NCBI GenBank assembly: GCA_002633025.1
Contig: NMRB01000121.1
Location: 308,301 to 372,300, forward strand
Length of the DNA: 64,000 nucleotides
Direction: 5' to 3'
Source of the DNA: Notospermus geniculatus
Taxonomy: Eukaryota; Nemertea; Pilidiophora; Heteronemertea; Lineidae
Part shown: piece by piece, positions 11,101 through 21,986 of the stretch
How positions within the stretch are numbered: the stretch's first letter is position 1
Layout: each line of letters begins with the position of its first letter
Program-made: the position numbers and the translations under genes
The notes under the pieces: generated by a model
What the model saw: only the letters and a program-made list of their open reading frames with translations
Told to the model about the DNA's origin: nothing
The model's database searches: none

Positions 11101-14100
11101 AAATCAACAGTAAACATGGCGGAATTAGGCCTACATAATGTAACAAAGCATAGAGTAGAGCCTCACCTAATATACTCATCAACACAGCTGGTTCTCTTGA
11201 GGGTATCTCAGTCAGAAGTGGGAGTACTTCGTCCAAAACATACCACTTGTCCATGAACTCTAACAACTTGCCGACACAGACAAGGCAATTTACACGCACC
11301 TGGAAAGGAAACAGAAAACTTCAGTTTTGAACAGTTTTGTTTCCTTGGCCTTGCCTTTTTTACTAAACAGAAAAATAAAATGCTATTTGAGTAGACAATT
11401 CTTCTGGCCGAGATTTGAAAGCCAAAGGGAAATCCAGGCCTTGTCTTCTGAGGCGAGTGAAAAACTACTTGCCTCAGAACAATAGAGTTCTCTATTGTTC
11501 TCAGGCGAGCAGTTTTTCACTCGCCTCAGAAGACAAGGCCTGAAATCTTACTACAGTTGAATCAAGATCATCAGCTAGACTTACCCCCAGTAACGATGTA
11601 CTCAGGCATAGTTTTTTGATTCTGGGCATGATGGCATTTTTCATGGCACTGTATTCAATCAGATCGGCAAAAGTAGGAATGATATTCAAGCACATTTCCT
11701 ACAAGAGAAAAATATGACATAACGCATCAAGAGGGCAATACAAAACATCAGTATCATCAAGTAAAGGCAATCCTGCAATAGGAAAAGGATGTAACAGATT
11801 GCAGTACCTGTATTTGTGGGGACTCTGCTTCGAGTGCTCTATAAATCATAGGAAGTATATGATTCTTCACGTCAGCAGATGGTGTCTTCTTCAGCAAAAT
11901 GTTTGTGTTCTGTATGAAGATCAGCGAAATCTGAAAAGAAATGAAAGGCAGAAAATCAGTAAAGGATTCCAATGAATGACAGGACAGGTGAAACACCTTG
12001 GAATATTTCAGTTACAACGCCAAGGTGTGAAAGGTTTTTCATATGAAACCCCACTATCACAACCCTTAAAATTCTTTGGCTTTGCAATTTTAATTGAAAT
12101 ACGAACACAAAAATGCCCAGAAGTTTTATCTGGAATGCAACTTCCATTACCTTTTTATTCAAGTGCTGAATTGAATGGAATTGAATTCCTATAAAACACG
12201 GCAAAATATAGGATTTCACAGTATTTTTCTCATGACATAATGACCTCTTACCTGAACTGGTGAAGCAATCTGAAATGCAGGGATCAGGGAAGGGAGGACA
12301 TGTCGGACAAACTCGGCGTCGGTCAGCTGATTAGCAATGAAGAGCACACTGGGAAGGACAAATGGAATCATATCGTGGTTCACGAATTCGCTAAAGAGTG
12401 CCGGGAGAATTCGCTGGATGCACACTCTCTGAAAACAGAAATGAGAGTTTTGACATTTTAAACTAAACCAACGGACCAGGCAACCAAGAACCGATGTTTG
12501 AGTGGAGCATCACAGATACCAGGTGCACATCTGGAGCTTCACAAAATTGCCTTGGGTACTGCCCATGTCTGGGGTTCCACAAAGCTAACTTTGGGTGCAT
12601 GTCTGGAGCATCACCTGTCTATGGTGCAAGTCTAGAGCTTCACAATGCTATCAGGGCTGCATGTCCGGAGCTTCAAAAGTTGTCTTGGGTGCTCCACATG
12701 TCTGGAGCTTCACAAAGCTTTCTCAGGTCTTGCCTGAAGCTACTCAAAGATGTCTGGAGCTTCACAAAGATATCTGCTTGTAGCTTCTCAAAGATGTCTA
12801 GCGAAGGATTTTTCACGAACTCCATCAGGCCAACAATAGAACACACTAGACTGAGTAGGGTTCAAGTCAAACAGTTTCTTCCAGTGATAAACCTAGAGTA
12901 TGTACTCACAGGTGGCATCTTTTCCAGAACTTTTGGCAACCCCTTAAAGAACTGAGACTTCTGTAGATTATCTCTCTGAATGAGTGAATCCAGATAGAGT
13001 AGAGTTACCACTCCCACGTCCTCAAAGAAAGGAATCTTTGACATCTGGTGAGCATCGGGTCGGACCGTTGGTTCAGCATTCAGGAGCATTTTAACGTGTT
13101 CTTGCACTTCGTTGGGTATGGAGTTGAGGAGTGAAACTTTCAGACGACGTAGCTAGGAAAGAAATTCGTAACAATGGAGATATGGCACAAAATGGAGATA
13201 TGGTCCTGTGAAAAACAAATCTGGCAATCTTACAATTGTGCAAAATGCAACTCCCTTTCACTATTTTTGAAACTTACCTCTTCCACATTTTTCTTGTACA
13301 CTGACATCTCATTTCTACAGTCGAACAGAGGCTTGCCCTTGTTGAATATGGCAAACATGAGTATGCCAAGTGAATACATATCACTGGCAGTAGAACAGGT
13401 CATAGTCAGGACATATTCCGGTGCAAGGAAGTTCAGGTTTGACTGTGCAACGTGTGGGAAATTAGGGTCCCATTCTTTGAATTGGAATATCACCTGAAGC
13501 AGAGAGGGTTCATATGTAGTACAATGTACATATGAGCCAGTTATTGATCAATACTTTCAATGATATTTCAGGGCAGCCAATGGAGCTGATTCTGAGCACT
13601 GAGCAGTTGCCAGTAGCCATGGCCAAAAGCTCGAGCCAAGCAAGGAAAAAACAACTTACTGAAAAGGGCAAAGCAACTAAATAGAAAGGTGACCCACTAT
13701 CGGCAAGTAGTGGTTGTCCAAAGCAATGAGGTGAATTTAATTTTGAACCCTGACATGGCTGCACCAGTGTTTTCCCTGGGATTTAGTTGAAACGTGACGG
13801 TCGCTTGACGCGCGAAGCGTGGCAGCCGAGGCGCGTAGCGCCGAGCGGGGGGTGTGCGAGGGGGGGTGCCCCCCCTCGCGTAGAAAATTTTTGATTCTAG
13901 AACACTGCAAGACGCCATTTCCGTGCCCGAAAACGCAACGCAGTACTAACTTTCTTGACGGACCGAAGCGCGTGCAATGAGCCGAGCGCCATCTATGAAA
14001 TCTTGTTGGCAAGTTTATGAACTAGACAATGCTAGACGGGTGGTAAAGGTAGTATAATTGGACCGATCCATTATCGTTGTTGAAAGGGGTGTGTAACAAC

Positions 14101-15544
14101 CATCTTCCTCTGTTGCGTCCGTATGAAAACAAACGTTGGGAGTGCTCAGAATGCGTGTCGGCCGATTTTTTTTGCGTGACGGTGGATATTTTAAGCGTGG
14201 CGGTTCCACTACGTAGATTTTTTAACATGGCGCAGGCACAGACGTTTGCATTCTAAACATGACGGGCCGTCACGTGTTTTTTAATCAGGGAAAACACTGT
14301 GCACAAAGTTACAAATTATGGACGCTTACTTACATCAGTGTCTGACCCAATGTTATTGAGGCAAAAATCAAACCCAGCGATCTTCCAGGCTCCATTTTTT
14401 ACAATAAGAATTGACTCTGGACAGACATTATTGTGCATCATTTTGGCATCGTTGTGGAGGAATGCCAGAGCTTCTGTCACCTGCAACCAATGAATATGAT
14501 TCCTTTTTAAACAACAAATGCACATAGATATCAATGATAACTTCTTTGAAGTTAACATGTCCTTTTCTACATGTGACCACTTTCCTTGGGAAATTGGCAT
14601 CATTATGACATCATAGTCCATTACAGTACGTGGCACTGTGGTTGAATCATGATGTCATGGACCAACATGCCAGCCGACCATAGTGAACTGGTAAAATCCA
14701 AATTTTTAATCACGGAAAATTTCCAAGATCACCCTATCTTGCCGCAGTTGTTGATGCCACCTACCTGTAGCATACCATACTTGATCTCCAGGTCATAAAG
14801 TTTACAATCTTTGACATCATGTGGAACAGGATTAGGCATATTATCATGAAATCCTAACATATTGGCAACACTGGCAAAAACTCTTTCTGTGGCAAATGCA
14901 AGACTGTCCCTGAAATGAAATTCAACAAAAGAATAAACTCCAGTGAATATTTGCTAAGTGAATTCAGGTTTAAACAACACTGCAGACTGTCAATGATAAG
15001 GACCAGTAAGTAAATGCAGTATGACTGGCTGAACGAACCGTAACTTCAGCAGACATGGCAGATAAGATTGAGGCCAAAGAGAAGTCAACTTGGTAAATGT
15101 GAAGAAAAGCTCACCGAGATTCCTCAACTGGATGTAAAACTGACAGTACTTTTGGATGGCGTAACCTAGTCAGTCGTGCTACACCCTGTTTCAACGTCTC
15201 AATAATTATCTCTTTGTCCCGTTTTGAATATCGTTCAAGCTGTTTCTTCTCGAAGACAAATACTGAAGCTTCCTGAAAGGATGATCCACAAGACTCGTCA
15301 ATGGGTAGCATGGTAAGGGGTGCAGTGCCCTGACAAACAGCGAATTTGTTAAAAACCACGAGCGCCAAGACCAAAGCACCAAATAAAATACCTCTTTTGT
15401 TGACTTCTTGTATCCATCGAACACCTTCCAGAGTAGTCCAGGTCCAGCACTGGCCACGTGTCGCCCGACATCAAATTCACGCGTAACGTTATTGCCTGGC
15501 AGAGCACCAGAGACAGTGCTCTTGATCTTGAAAAGCATATCCAT
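5199..15544 (-). CDS. SCYL2: SCYL2 pseudokinase (SCY1-like 2 / CVAK104), complete, copy 1
   Basis: Seventeen coding exons, all joining in frame (2889 nt, 962 aa; human protein about 930): 15392-15544, 15115-15272, 14765-14909, 14334-14480, 13278-13493, 12910-13152, 12252-12428, 11808-11930, 11585-11698, 11167-11299, 10946-11064, 10428-10528, 9563-9589, 7997-8023, 6874-6949, 6342-6476, 5199-5993. Residues about 25-300 form a protein-kinase fold with typical SCYL2 words (VTREFDVGRH, LTRLRHPKVLSVLHPVEESR, EWDPNFP, LAPEYVL, VRPDAHQM). The catalytic HRD is HNN and the DFG is FDF, so it is a pseudokinase. Residues about 340-580 are HEAT-type helices (QKSQFFKGLPKVL, YRALEAESPQIQ). The C-terminal third is Gly/Met/Asn/Gln-rich with MMGNQG repeats, an NPF motif and a terminal ELADIFG. 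The family acts with clathrin and adaptors in endosome/Golgi traffic. Two 27-nt microexons (9563-9589, 7997-8023) are unusual. Confidence 0.95.
6584..6619. repeat. micro-palindrome CTTGGAGGAATT family
   Basis: A 36-bp near-perfect hairpin: CTTGGAGGAATTTACTG...CAGTATAATTCCTCCAAG. Present in the same intron of the second SCYL2 copy at 31069-31104, so it predates the split between the copies. Confidence 0.7.
9625..9695. repeat. 23-bp tandem repeat in a SCYL2 intron
   Basis: About three units of TTTTATGAG(G)GTGTGATCA, next to the 9563-9589 microexon. The same array is at about 33860-33922 in copy 2. Confidence 0.75.
10638..10900. repeat. dispersed repeat with GTGTCAGACA / TGCCTGACAA words
   Basis: Built from CTGACAAAGTGTCAGACACA, TTTGGTGCCTGCCAATGTC and CTTGACAGGCCCC modules. 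Copy 1 has a duplicated unit (10638-10707) that is single in copy 2 (34877-34910). A diverged relative is in a DUF6589-gene intron at about 59425-59615. Class unknown. Confidence 0.6.
11435..11542. mobile_element. 108-bp palindromic MITE, copy-1-specific, 5-bp TSD (AAATC)
   Basis: Nearly perfect palindrome with arms CAGGCCTTGTCTTCTGAGGC / GCCTCAGAAGACAAGGCCTG and a central CAATAGAGTTCTCTATTG. Flanked by AAATC at 11430-11434 and 11543-11547. The second SCYL2 copy has the empty site GGGAAATCTTACTAC at 35623-35637, which proves insertion. Confidence 0.93.
12494..12810. repeat. minisatellite (about 33-38 bp units) in SCYL2 intron
   Basis: About nine degenerate units around TGTCTGGAGCTTCACAAAG(C/A). 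The matching block in copy 2 (about 36600-36945) has an extra unit (AGGAGCTTCACAAAGCTC), so the array varies in copy number. Confidence 0.85.
13765..14299. mobile_element. 535-bp non-autonomous DNA transposon, copy-1-specific, 5-bp TSD (TGCAC)
   Basis: Terminal inverted repeats CAGTGTTTTCCCTG / CAGGGAAAACACTG, flanked by TGCAC at 13760-13764 and 14300-14304. The empty site GGCTGCACAAAG is in copy 2 near 37860. The interior is GC-rich with GAGGGGGGG/CCCCCCCTC and GGCGCGTAGCGCC hairpins and no transposase. Same CAG/CTG ends and 5-bp duplication as the elements at 3529 and 11435. Confidence 0.9.
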
Positions 15545-16152
15545 GGTGTCGAACCCAAACCGCTAGACAACAGAAATGCAGAAGTTAGCATTTGGATTAG
15601 TGACAGATATCCTTATCATATGCACTCTTAATGAACTATTTTTGCAAACTGACGTTGAAAGTCAGAGCACATTCATCTTCATGACATGGTCGAGGAGTGA
15701 ATGAAAACTTTAGTTATATAGAGTTACCTAAAACTCTTCATTGAAATCCCGGTACATTATCACAGGTTATTGATACATCATCATTATCATTATCATATTA
15801 TAAGTCAGGTCAGATTCAAATCCACCAAATGAGCAGAATAAGAAAAATTCAGTTGAATAGCCCTCTGATTAACAGAGAACGGCTTCGATTCAATAATCAT
15901 CATGGTCTGTACCCAAAGACATTTCTCCAAGCTCAGTATGAACAACTCCAGTTGAACTACATGTAAATCAAATGGAATCACAGATAGAATAGAATATACA
16001 ATACTGAAGCAAAAGGACAGAAGTGATAAAAGTTTCCCATGCAAAACTGTTTATTCCTGAAAAAAAAAAAAACTCACAAAACATGCCACATGTGCATGCC
16101 AAAACGTCCGCTTGATCATGTTGATCAGGTGTCATTTTTACCTCACCCCTAA

Positions 16153-16344
16153 GGCTCCATTTCCATAGAGTTCACGTTGACACTTTTCACGCGCCACGCT
16201 TCACGTTTTCCTTTCGTTCCTCGGAGAAAGCATGCCACAGGACAGGTAATGTGTGTCTCGTTGTGCGCTGAATCGAGGAACGAAAGGAAAACGTGAAGCG
16301 TGGCGCGTGAAAAGTGTCAACGTGAGCTCTATGGAACTGGAGCC
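16153..16344. mobile_element. 192-bp palindromic MITE, copy-1-specific, TAA target site
   Basis: Arms GGCTCCATTTCCATAGAG... and ...CTCTATGGAACTGGAGCC continue through CACTTTTCACGCGCCACGCT and GAACGAAAGGAAAACGTGAA. Flanked by TAA (16150-16152, 16345-16347). Copy 2 reads straight through (CACCCCCAAGTCTAC near 41736). A GG.. end with a TAA site suggests PIF/Harbinger. Confidence 0.85.
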
Positions 16345-17881
16345 TAAGTCTACAATTGTATCTTTTGACAGGAAGTCAGCGGCAAATGCATTCAATCCTG
16401 GAGAGGAAGACTTCTCATAAAGTGACAATGGCTGGTATTCATAAAAGTTTGCAACTTTTACTTAAGATTTGCACAGCAAGGTCCAATGTTAATCTACTAC
16501 AAAACTTGAAGCTTCAGCATTTGCTAGCTTTTACGAACATCAGCCAATATTGTGGAGACAACTTCAAGAAAATGAAGTGGCAGCATTATTTGAGCTTGAG
16601 AAGAAGTCTACCGCAGTAACTAATCACTCTGTTCCTGCATACCACCACCGGTGCAGTGGATTTCATAATCATATGGTGATTTTATGTACATGTACATGTA
16701 CCACAGACTTATCATGACTAAAATTATTCATGGCACTCTGGCAGCATGCATAGATCTATCACATGTGGGTTAATATATTCATGAAGGCGAGGCTCACCAC
16801 AACCAGCTGACCACAACCACTGCAACCATCCTTTCCCTCCACAACAACACAACACTGGTAGAGTGGTACAATAATCTTTGAGGATGAAAACAGATGTGCC
16901 TATTCCCAGCTGCAATCACCAATTCCAAAATATTTGCACAAAATTTTTACCCATTTTTATTATTACTGTATTTACTTAATCAAAGCGGAACATACAAGGC
17001 AAGATGCACGAGTTCATTTTCCAGTCAAAATCATACCTAACCATACCCACTAAACCCAATGCAAGACAGAGTGAAAACATAGGCCTATCCATACAATGCC
17101 AGACCAAAAATTTATTAGCCTACCCGGGCTGCTCTCGAAATATCCTCCATATTAATATTGGCGACAGCCATTTTTCCTGACCACTTTTTACCCTAGGCGT
17201 GGAGAGATATAAATTTGAGCAAGACACCCAGAGCACAATTACAGTCGACACCAGTAGGTTGGGTCTAAAAATCTACAATACCACAGTAGTGAATGACTTG
17301 GCCTAGGCCTACCACGGCTGTTCATTCTATTAAAGTTATGCATTTCATAATCAATCATGGTACTCATACGAACTGGGTCAATTTGACACGCCATCTGACG
17401 ACGGTGCTTCAGATGGCGCAACGTGATTAACGACACTGATCATATATCTGCTCACGTGAAAAAGCAGGCAGCCGACCAATGAAGTGAACGGGTTGTAGTG
17501 ATGAGCTGCTGACATCATAGGCCTAAATGCATCGCCATCGGTGATGAAATAGGCCTGCTAAAGCTCTCCGTGGTGGACGGCCGGAGGACGCTAGGCCTAA
17601 CGCCCTAATCAACACGACCGTGGCATGGATTAGCCTACATCACATCTAGCCTAGGCCTATCTGACATGTCTGACATGGATGTGTAGGCCTACAATGTATG
17701 GTGCAACGCATGCATGCAATGGCAATGCACACATCATAGGCCTACAAACATGCACATGTCGACATGATGCATGCACATGACATGAGTTGACACGTCATGA
17801 ATGATCGACTTTGGTCGCGGCAGTCAGCAGCAGCTGAGAAATTTTCAAACATGAACTGATGAACTGCGATTGAAACCATAC

Positions 17882-17960
17882 CTACGTTGCCTGCAAACTG
17901 GTTTGCGCCAAGCCTACGTCGTCGGGAAACCGCAGAACAAAATTTGATTGATCTTGCCGA
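17882..17960 (-). other. SCYL2: probable 5' UTR exon of SCYL2 copy 1
   Basis: The first coding exon is preceded by an acceptor (TTGTCTAG|CGGTTTGGG, exon edge 15562), so an upstream non-coding exon is needed. A strong candidate donor is AACGTAG|GTATGG at 17881-17882 on the minus strand, in a block conserved in copy 2 (edge 43624). The upstream limit is a guess. Confidence 0.4.
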
Positions 17961-18295
17961 CCTGTCAACGCAAGTTAACATCCAGTCACCGTAATACAGA
18001 GCTACACCACTGATACAGCCGAAGTTTCGTATTTAGAATTATAATAACTCCCCAGTGGGCTGTTCTAATGGTGGGGAGAAGGCACGGCACGTCGCCGCTG
18101 CTCTATGGAGCGCCACTTATATCAGAAATAGTAGATTGAAAGCATAATTTTTTTTCAGAAAATGACCAAATAAATATTGAAGTTGGTTTGTCTCAATATT
18201 TAAACAATAGTCATTCAAGATGCTGCAATATGATAGTAGAGGAATAGTATTTGAGGATATAGGTATCAGCTAAATTTTAATAGGCCTATAAAAAT

Positions 18296-18505
18296 ATATC
18301 TCTTGGGCATAGGGTATTCTTGGGCGCTCTTGGGTAGACTGTTCTAAAATACCCATTGACTGAAGGGTGTTCTAGGGTAGGCCTATCTCTTGGGTGTCCA
18401 GATACTCCTGAAATAAAACTACCCAAGAACATTAGAACACTCTTTAGCCGATGGGTATTTTGGAACTGTCTACCAAAGAACACCCTAGAGCACCCAAGAG
18501 AGATT
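18296..18505. mobile_element. nested MITE with about 75-bp inverted repeats
   Basis: ATCTCTTGGGCATAGGGT, GGGTAGACTGTTCTAAAATA and CCCATTGACTGAAGGGTGTT are mirrored by AACACTCTTTAGCCGATGGG, TATTTTGGAACTGTCTACC and AGAGCACCCAAGAGAGA. Confidence 0.8.
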
Positions 18506-18639
18506 TTTTAGTCGGGATGAAACTAGTAGATTTTTGATAATACCGGTACCGGTACCGGTAGGCCTAAGTATATTTGCATCTCAAAATCAAAACAATAGGC
18601 TAAATATGGCAAGCCGTTTGTCCATTTAATCAAATAAAC

Positions 18640-18760
18640 CAGGTTTTTAAAAAAATAAACTTGTTTTTTTAATAAAAAAACTAGGTTTATTTCACTCCAT
18701 TGCAAAGAATCTGGGTTTATTTTTAAAAAACTTGGTTTTTTTAGCCAACTGTTCATTTAT
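18640..18760. repeat. low-complexity T/A repeat (AAACCAGGTTTTTTAAA type)
   Basis: Degenerate short repeats of CTTGGTTTTTTTAAAAATAA. The same sequence resumes at 19555-19920 on the other side of the 18787-19551 repeat, so that repeat interrupted one low-complexity tract. Confidence 0.7.
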
Positions 18761-18786
18761 TCAAATGAAATGGTCCATGGACCATG

Positions 18787-19551
18787 TGCTCACCGTGTTG
18801 GACATAACAGTCTCATGACAGAGGGATGAGCAATCTGGGTAAAGTCATTCCCGAGTAGGTGCACTTTGGGTCACGTCGTTCCTGAGTTACAGCACTTTGA
18901 CGATTTTGGATTTACGCCACCTGGTGGCCATCTTGGAAGTCAAATCAGTCCGAAATTCGACATGCATGGAAAGGTCATCTAGAGGGATATAAATATCAAA
19001 TTTGAGCACTCCACGTCAAGTCGTTCCTGAGTAATAGCAGTTACTTGATTTTCAGGTTACGCCACCTGGCGGCCATATTGGATGTCCAATCGGGCCGAAA
19101 CTTGGTATTTTTAAAGGTACCCGTCCAATGCATGTTTATGCAAGATATGAAGTCGCTTGGTGAAATAATGACAAACTGTGGCAGGTTCGTCACTTTTGTC
19201 GAACTTTGACCTCTGTGACCTTGAAAAGTAGGTCAAATCAAAAACCCGTTATATATGTTATGTATCCTTATTACATACACCTATGATAAAAATTTGGAGA
19301 AGATCTAGTCATTAGTTCAGGAGTTATTGCACTTTTTGTGTTTTCGGTTTCCGCCACCTGGTGGCCAAGCTAAGAGTCGAATCGGACCGAAACTTGGTGT
19401 CATGGGTCATCTGACCTAGGGGTATATATGTACCAAGTTTCAGATCAATAGCTCTGGCGGTTACGAAACGTGCCCTGCTAACGGAACACGACGACGACGG
19501 ACGACGACGGACGCACAACCATTGTATAAGCTCACCACGGTGAGCTAAAAA
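18787..19551. repeat. CTCF-motif-bearing dispersed repeat, copy A
   Basis: Begins GTGCTCACCGTG and ends with the hairpin GCTCACCACGGTGAGC followed by TAAAAA, so the ends are short inverted repeats. Three modules carry CGCCACCTGG(T/C)GGCCA at 18915-18930, 19060-19075 and 19352-19367, all in one orientation; the reverse complement matches the vertebrate CTCF consensus TGGCCACCAGGGGGCGC closely. Related copies lie at 23200, 40540 and 57040. No coding capacity. The mobilisation class is unknown (Helentron/HINE-like is a guess from the 3' hairpin). Confidence 0.75.
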
Positions 19552-19554
19552 TCC

Positions 19555-19920
19555 TAGTTTTTTTATCTGAATGGAAAAAAAACCAAGTTTATTTTTTAAA
19601 AACCTGTTTTTTTAAAAAGAAACTTTGTTTTTTAAAAAGAAACTTGTTTTTTTTAAAAGAAACCTAGTTGTTTTAAAATAAAGTTGGTTTATTTTGATAC
19701 AACTCGCCATTTGTCCAATAAAAGGGAAAAAAACAGGTTTTTTTGCAAGCCGTTTGTTCATTTAATCAAATAAACCAGGTTTTAAAAAAACTAGGTTTTT
19801 TAAATAAACCTGTTTTTTTAAAAATAAACTTGGTGTTTTAAAAAAATCCAACTTTTTAAAAAAGAAACTTGGTTTTTTTAATAAACTTGGTTTTTTTTAA
19901 AACCTAGTTTTTAAAAAAAA
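19555..19920. repeat. low-complexity T/A repeat, continuation
   Basis: Same AAACTTGGTTTTTTTAAAAA-type degenerate repeats as 18640-18760. Confidence 0.7.
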
Positions 19921-20413
19921 CTAGTGGGTTTCGAATCTCACGTACTGGGCATGAGACTTTGGGCAAGTCTCTTTCTACCTCACTGGCCTCTCTCCACCCA
20001 GCAGTATGGGTACCGGTCGGAATGTTCGCAGTAGCGCTCAATGAGCAGTTCATCTGAGTTCTACTGAAAGGTTTCATGATAGACCGGGATAGGCCTATAT
20101 CAGACTATAAAACCCCAACTTTTCTGCAGTGCACTACGTTTAGAGGGCGTCGGAGAAAATACACAGCGGTAACGGCATTGAAAAATATGTTTTCAGTGCA
20201 ATCAAACAAAAAATGGTCCGCCATCTCCTCTGGCGAAATATGACGGCCACGTGCGCCGCATCACTCAAGTTTCCCGCCGCCATCCGCACTTCCCCGCCAC
20301 GTGCCATGCCCTCCCCCACCGCTAGAAGAGCCCACCCACGCAGTATTATAATTTGGAATACGAAACTGTGGCTATACCGGTGGTGTAGCTCTGTATTACG
20401 GTGAGTGGATGTT

Positions 20414-20694
20414 AAAAAGTGGCTACCGAGCATGTCATCCAGGAGCAGTCGATATGATGACGTCATCAACTAACCGATGTGGGTGTTTTGGTTTTAAAGG
20501 CCGTCGCCAGGGGCTACTTTGTTTGATACCCATTCTTTTTAAAGATGGCGCTGCTGACTTGACCAATCAAAAGACTTGCAGTGAGATCTTTCCCAGACAC
20601 AATCTACTGTTGCAGGTGGTGAAGTGGGCGTTCGAGTCGACTCTCATGATCACATGATGATCATGTGACCAAGATGGAGGCTTGGCATCCATGC
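20414..20694. promoter_or_regulatory. displaced promoter segment, SCYL2 copy 1
   Basis: Matches 43728-44007, which in copy 2 directly abuts the SCYL2 5' UTR exon. Carries a perfect CRE (TGACGTCA, 20458-20465) and YY1-like words AAAGATGGCGCTGC (about 20541) and CCAAGATGGAGGC (about 20670). In copy 1 the 2.4-kb element at 17977-20413 separates it from the transcription unit. Confidence 0.5.
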
Positions 20695-21368
20695 ATGCCA
20701 TGCATTTCATGCATTTGCTTTGTTGATCTTGCATTGCAAGCTCTCAAATCAAGCTCATCTCATCCATGTGAAACTCTGACTGGAACTGTTTAGCATGTTT
20801 AGCCAGAAAAGCAACCCTGACCGGTAGGCCGGGGGGCTATACCAGTTTACTTACTAGGGCAGGCATGGCAGGCCTAGGCCTAGGCCTAGGCCTAGGTAGG
20901 TAGGACTATCAATGACTATAGCCTAATAGGCGGTCTACTTACTAGGCCTGCCCTAGGCCTAGCCAAGGGTACCGGTAGGCCTAGGGAGGCCTAGGCTAGG
21001 GCTAATTTAACCTGCTATGTTTGGGGGGTAGGCCTAGCCTAGACTTAAGGGCTAGGTGCACTCACCAAATTTTCCAAGCCCACTTTTCTGAAATGTCAAA
21101 TATCTTTAAAACACTACAGTCTTTTTACTTTGCATCTACACCTAAATTAATCTTGAATTTACCCCATTTCCGATGGCCTGACTTTGGTAGACTTTTAGTA
21201 TGTTATTCTCCACATCAAATACTACCAGAAACAGTTGAAAAAGCTTTTCTAGGAATTTTTTTGGGGTAAGGTGCTATATATACTAGCCTAGTCTGCCAGA
21301 TTAGAATCATCATTTCTGTGAGTCGTGTCTCCGACAGAAATCTCGCAAAGATAGAACATATTGGATTT
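20695..21368. other. non-coding stretch
   Basis: Apart from the AGGCCTA-rich tract no gene is seen. It does not match the start of region 4 (44009 onward), so beyond 20694 regions 2 and 4 diverge. From about 21318, GTGAGTCGTGTCTCCGACA... is homologous to PAN-GON intron 1 (1505-1560). Confidence 0.5.
20867..20900. repeat. (AGGCCT)n simple repeat
   Basis: About five tandem AGGCCT units inside a wider AGGCCTA-rich stretch (20820-21060). Confidence 0.85.
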
Positions 21369-21584
21369 ATAGCTGACATGGCTCGCAGAGCATTACAAGA
21401 AGTTTCACGCGGAGCTGATCTATTCTTAGATCACTGAAGTCATTCGATTCTAAAATTAGAACACAGTGGACTCGATGGACTCGCCTACAATAGCCATGGC
21501 ACGGTGTCTGCGAGCCATGTCAGCTATAAATCTTTCATTTCGTCCAGAGAGAGCTTCATGAAGCTCTCTCTGGACGAAATGAAA
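21369..21584. repeat. two palindromes in the relic PAN-GON intron
   Basis: Outer element 21369-21531: GCTGACATGGCTCGCAGA mirrored by TCTGCGAGCCATGTCAGC. Immediately after it is a near-perfect 47-bp palindrome, CATTTCGTCCAGAGAGAGCT mirrored by AGCTCTCTCTGGACGAAATG (21538-21584). Confidence 0.75.
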
Positions 21585-21640
21585 GCCAGTTAGAAGCTGA
21601 ATGGGGATCAACTGAGAAAACTACAAGGAACGTGACTTAC

Positions 21641-21986
21641 CATCATTCCTGGGTCTTGTTGAGTAGTATAGACTTCCATCCCTCTTTGCAATGGATGATG
21701 CGTGTGAGACGCAGGGGTCGAATTCTTTGGCAGAAAACTGACACCTCCCGATGTTTTCTTGGTAGTTGAATGATTTGCACTTAGCGTGTCGAATGCATAC
21801 ATAGCCACAGGCCAAGTCCGTCATGTCTCGTTTCACGAAATCGTCAAGGTAGGGTCCCGCAAAATATGAATTCGTAAATTGACGGCGGAAATACGCTGTT
21901 CGGGCCTTGACCGCGGCAGGAAAGCACACAATGGATAAAATAAAATAAAACAAACAAAATAGTCTTCGAATCACTTTCGTGCACAT
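21641..21986 (-). pseudogene. diverged PAN-GON first exon, isolated
   Basis: The same 346-nt exon structure as 1746-2091 and 27388-27733: ATG, signal peptide (RRLFCLFYFILSIVCFPA), PAN cysteines intact, donor GATG|GTAAGT. About one residue in eight differs from the other copies. No GON exon 2 follows; the intron gives way to palindromic repeats and a different locus. The frame is open, so this is a recent truncated paralogue or a misassembled allele, not a decayed one. Confidence 0.6.

Larger units (their letters stand above)
17977..20413. mobile_element. 2.4-kb terminal-inverted-repeat element, copy-1-specific, in the SCYL2 promoter
   Basis: Long inverted ends: ACCGTAATACAGAGCTACAC near 17990 matches the reverse complement of GTGTAGCTCTGTATTACGGT near 20384-20403, and homology continues for about 70 bp (AGTTTCGTATT, ATTATAATA). 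Copy 2 lacks the whole block (CGCAAGTTG then GAGCATGTCATCC, about 43712-43750). No transposase frame is seen; it carries nested repeats (18296-18505, 18787-19551). The TSD is unclear and the class unknown. Confidence 0.85.

Noticed and set aside
20213-20404. Open frame at the right end of the 2.4-kb inverted-repeat element
   Set aside because: Short and GC-rich, overlapping the inverted repeat; no transposase signature.
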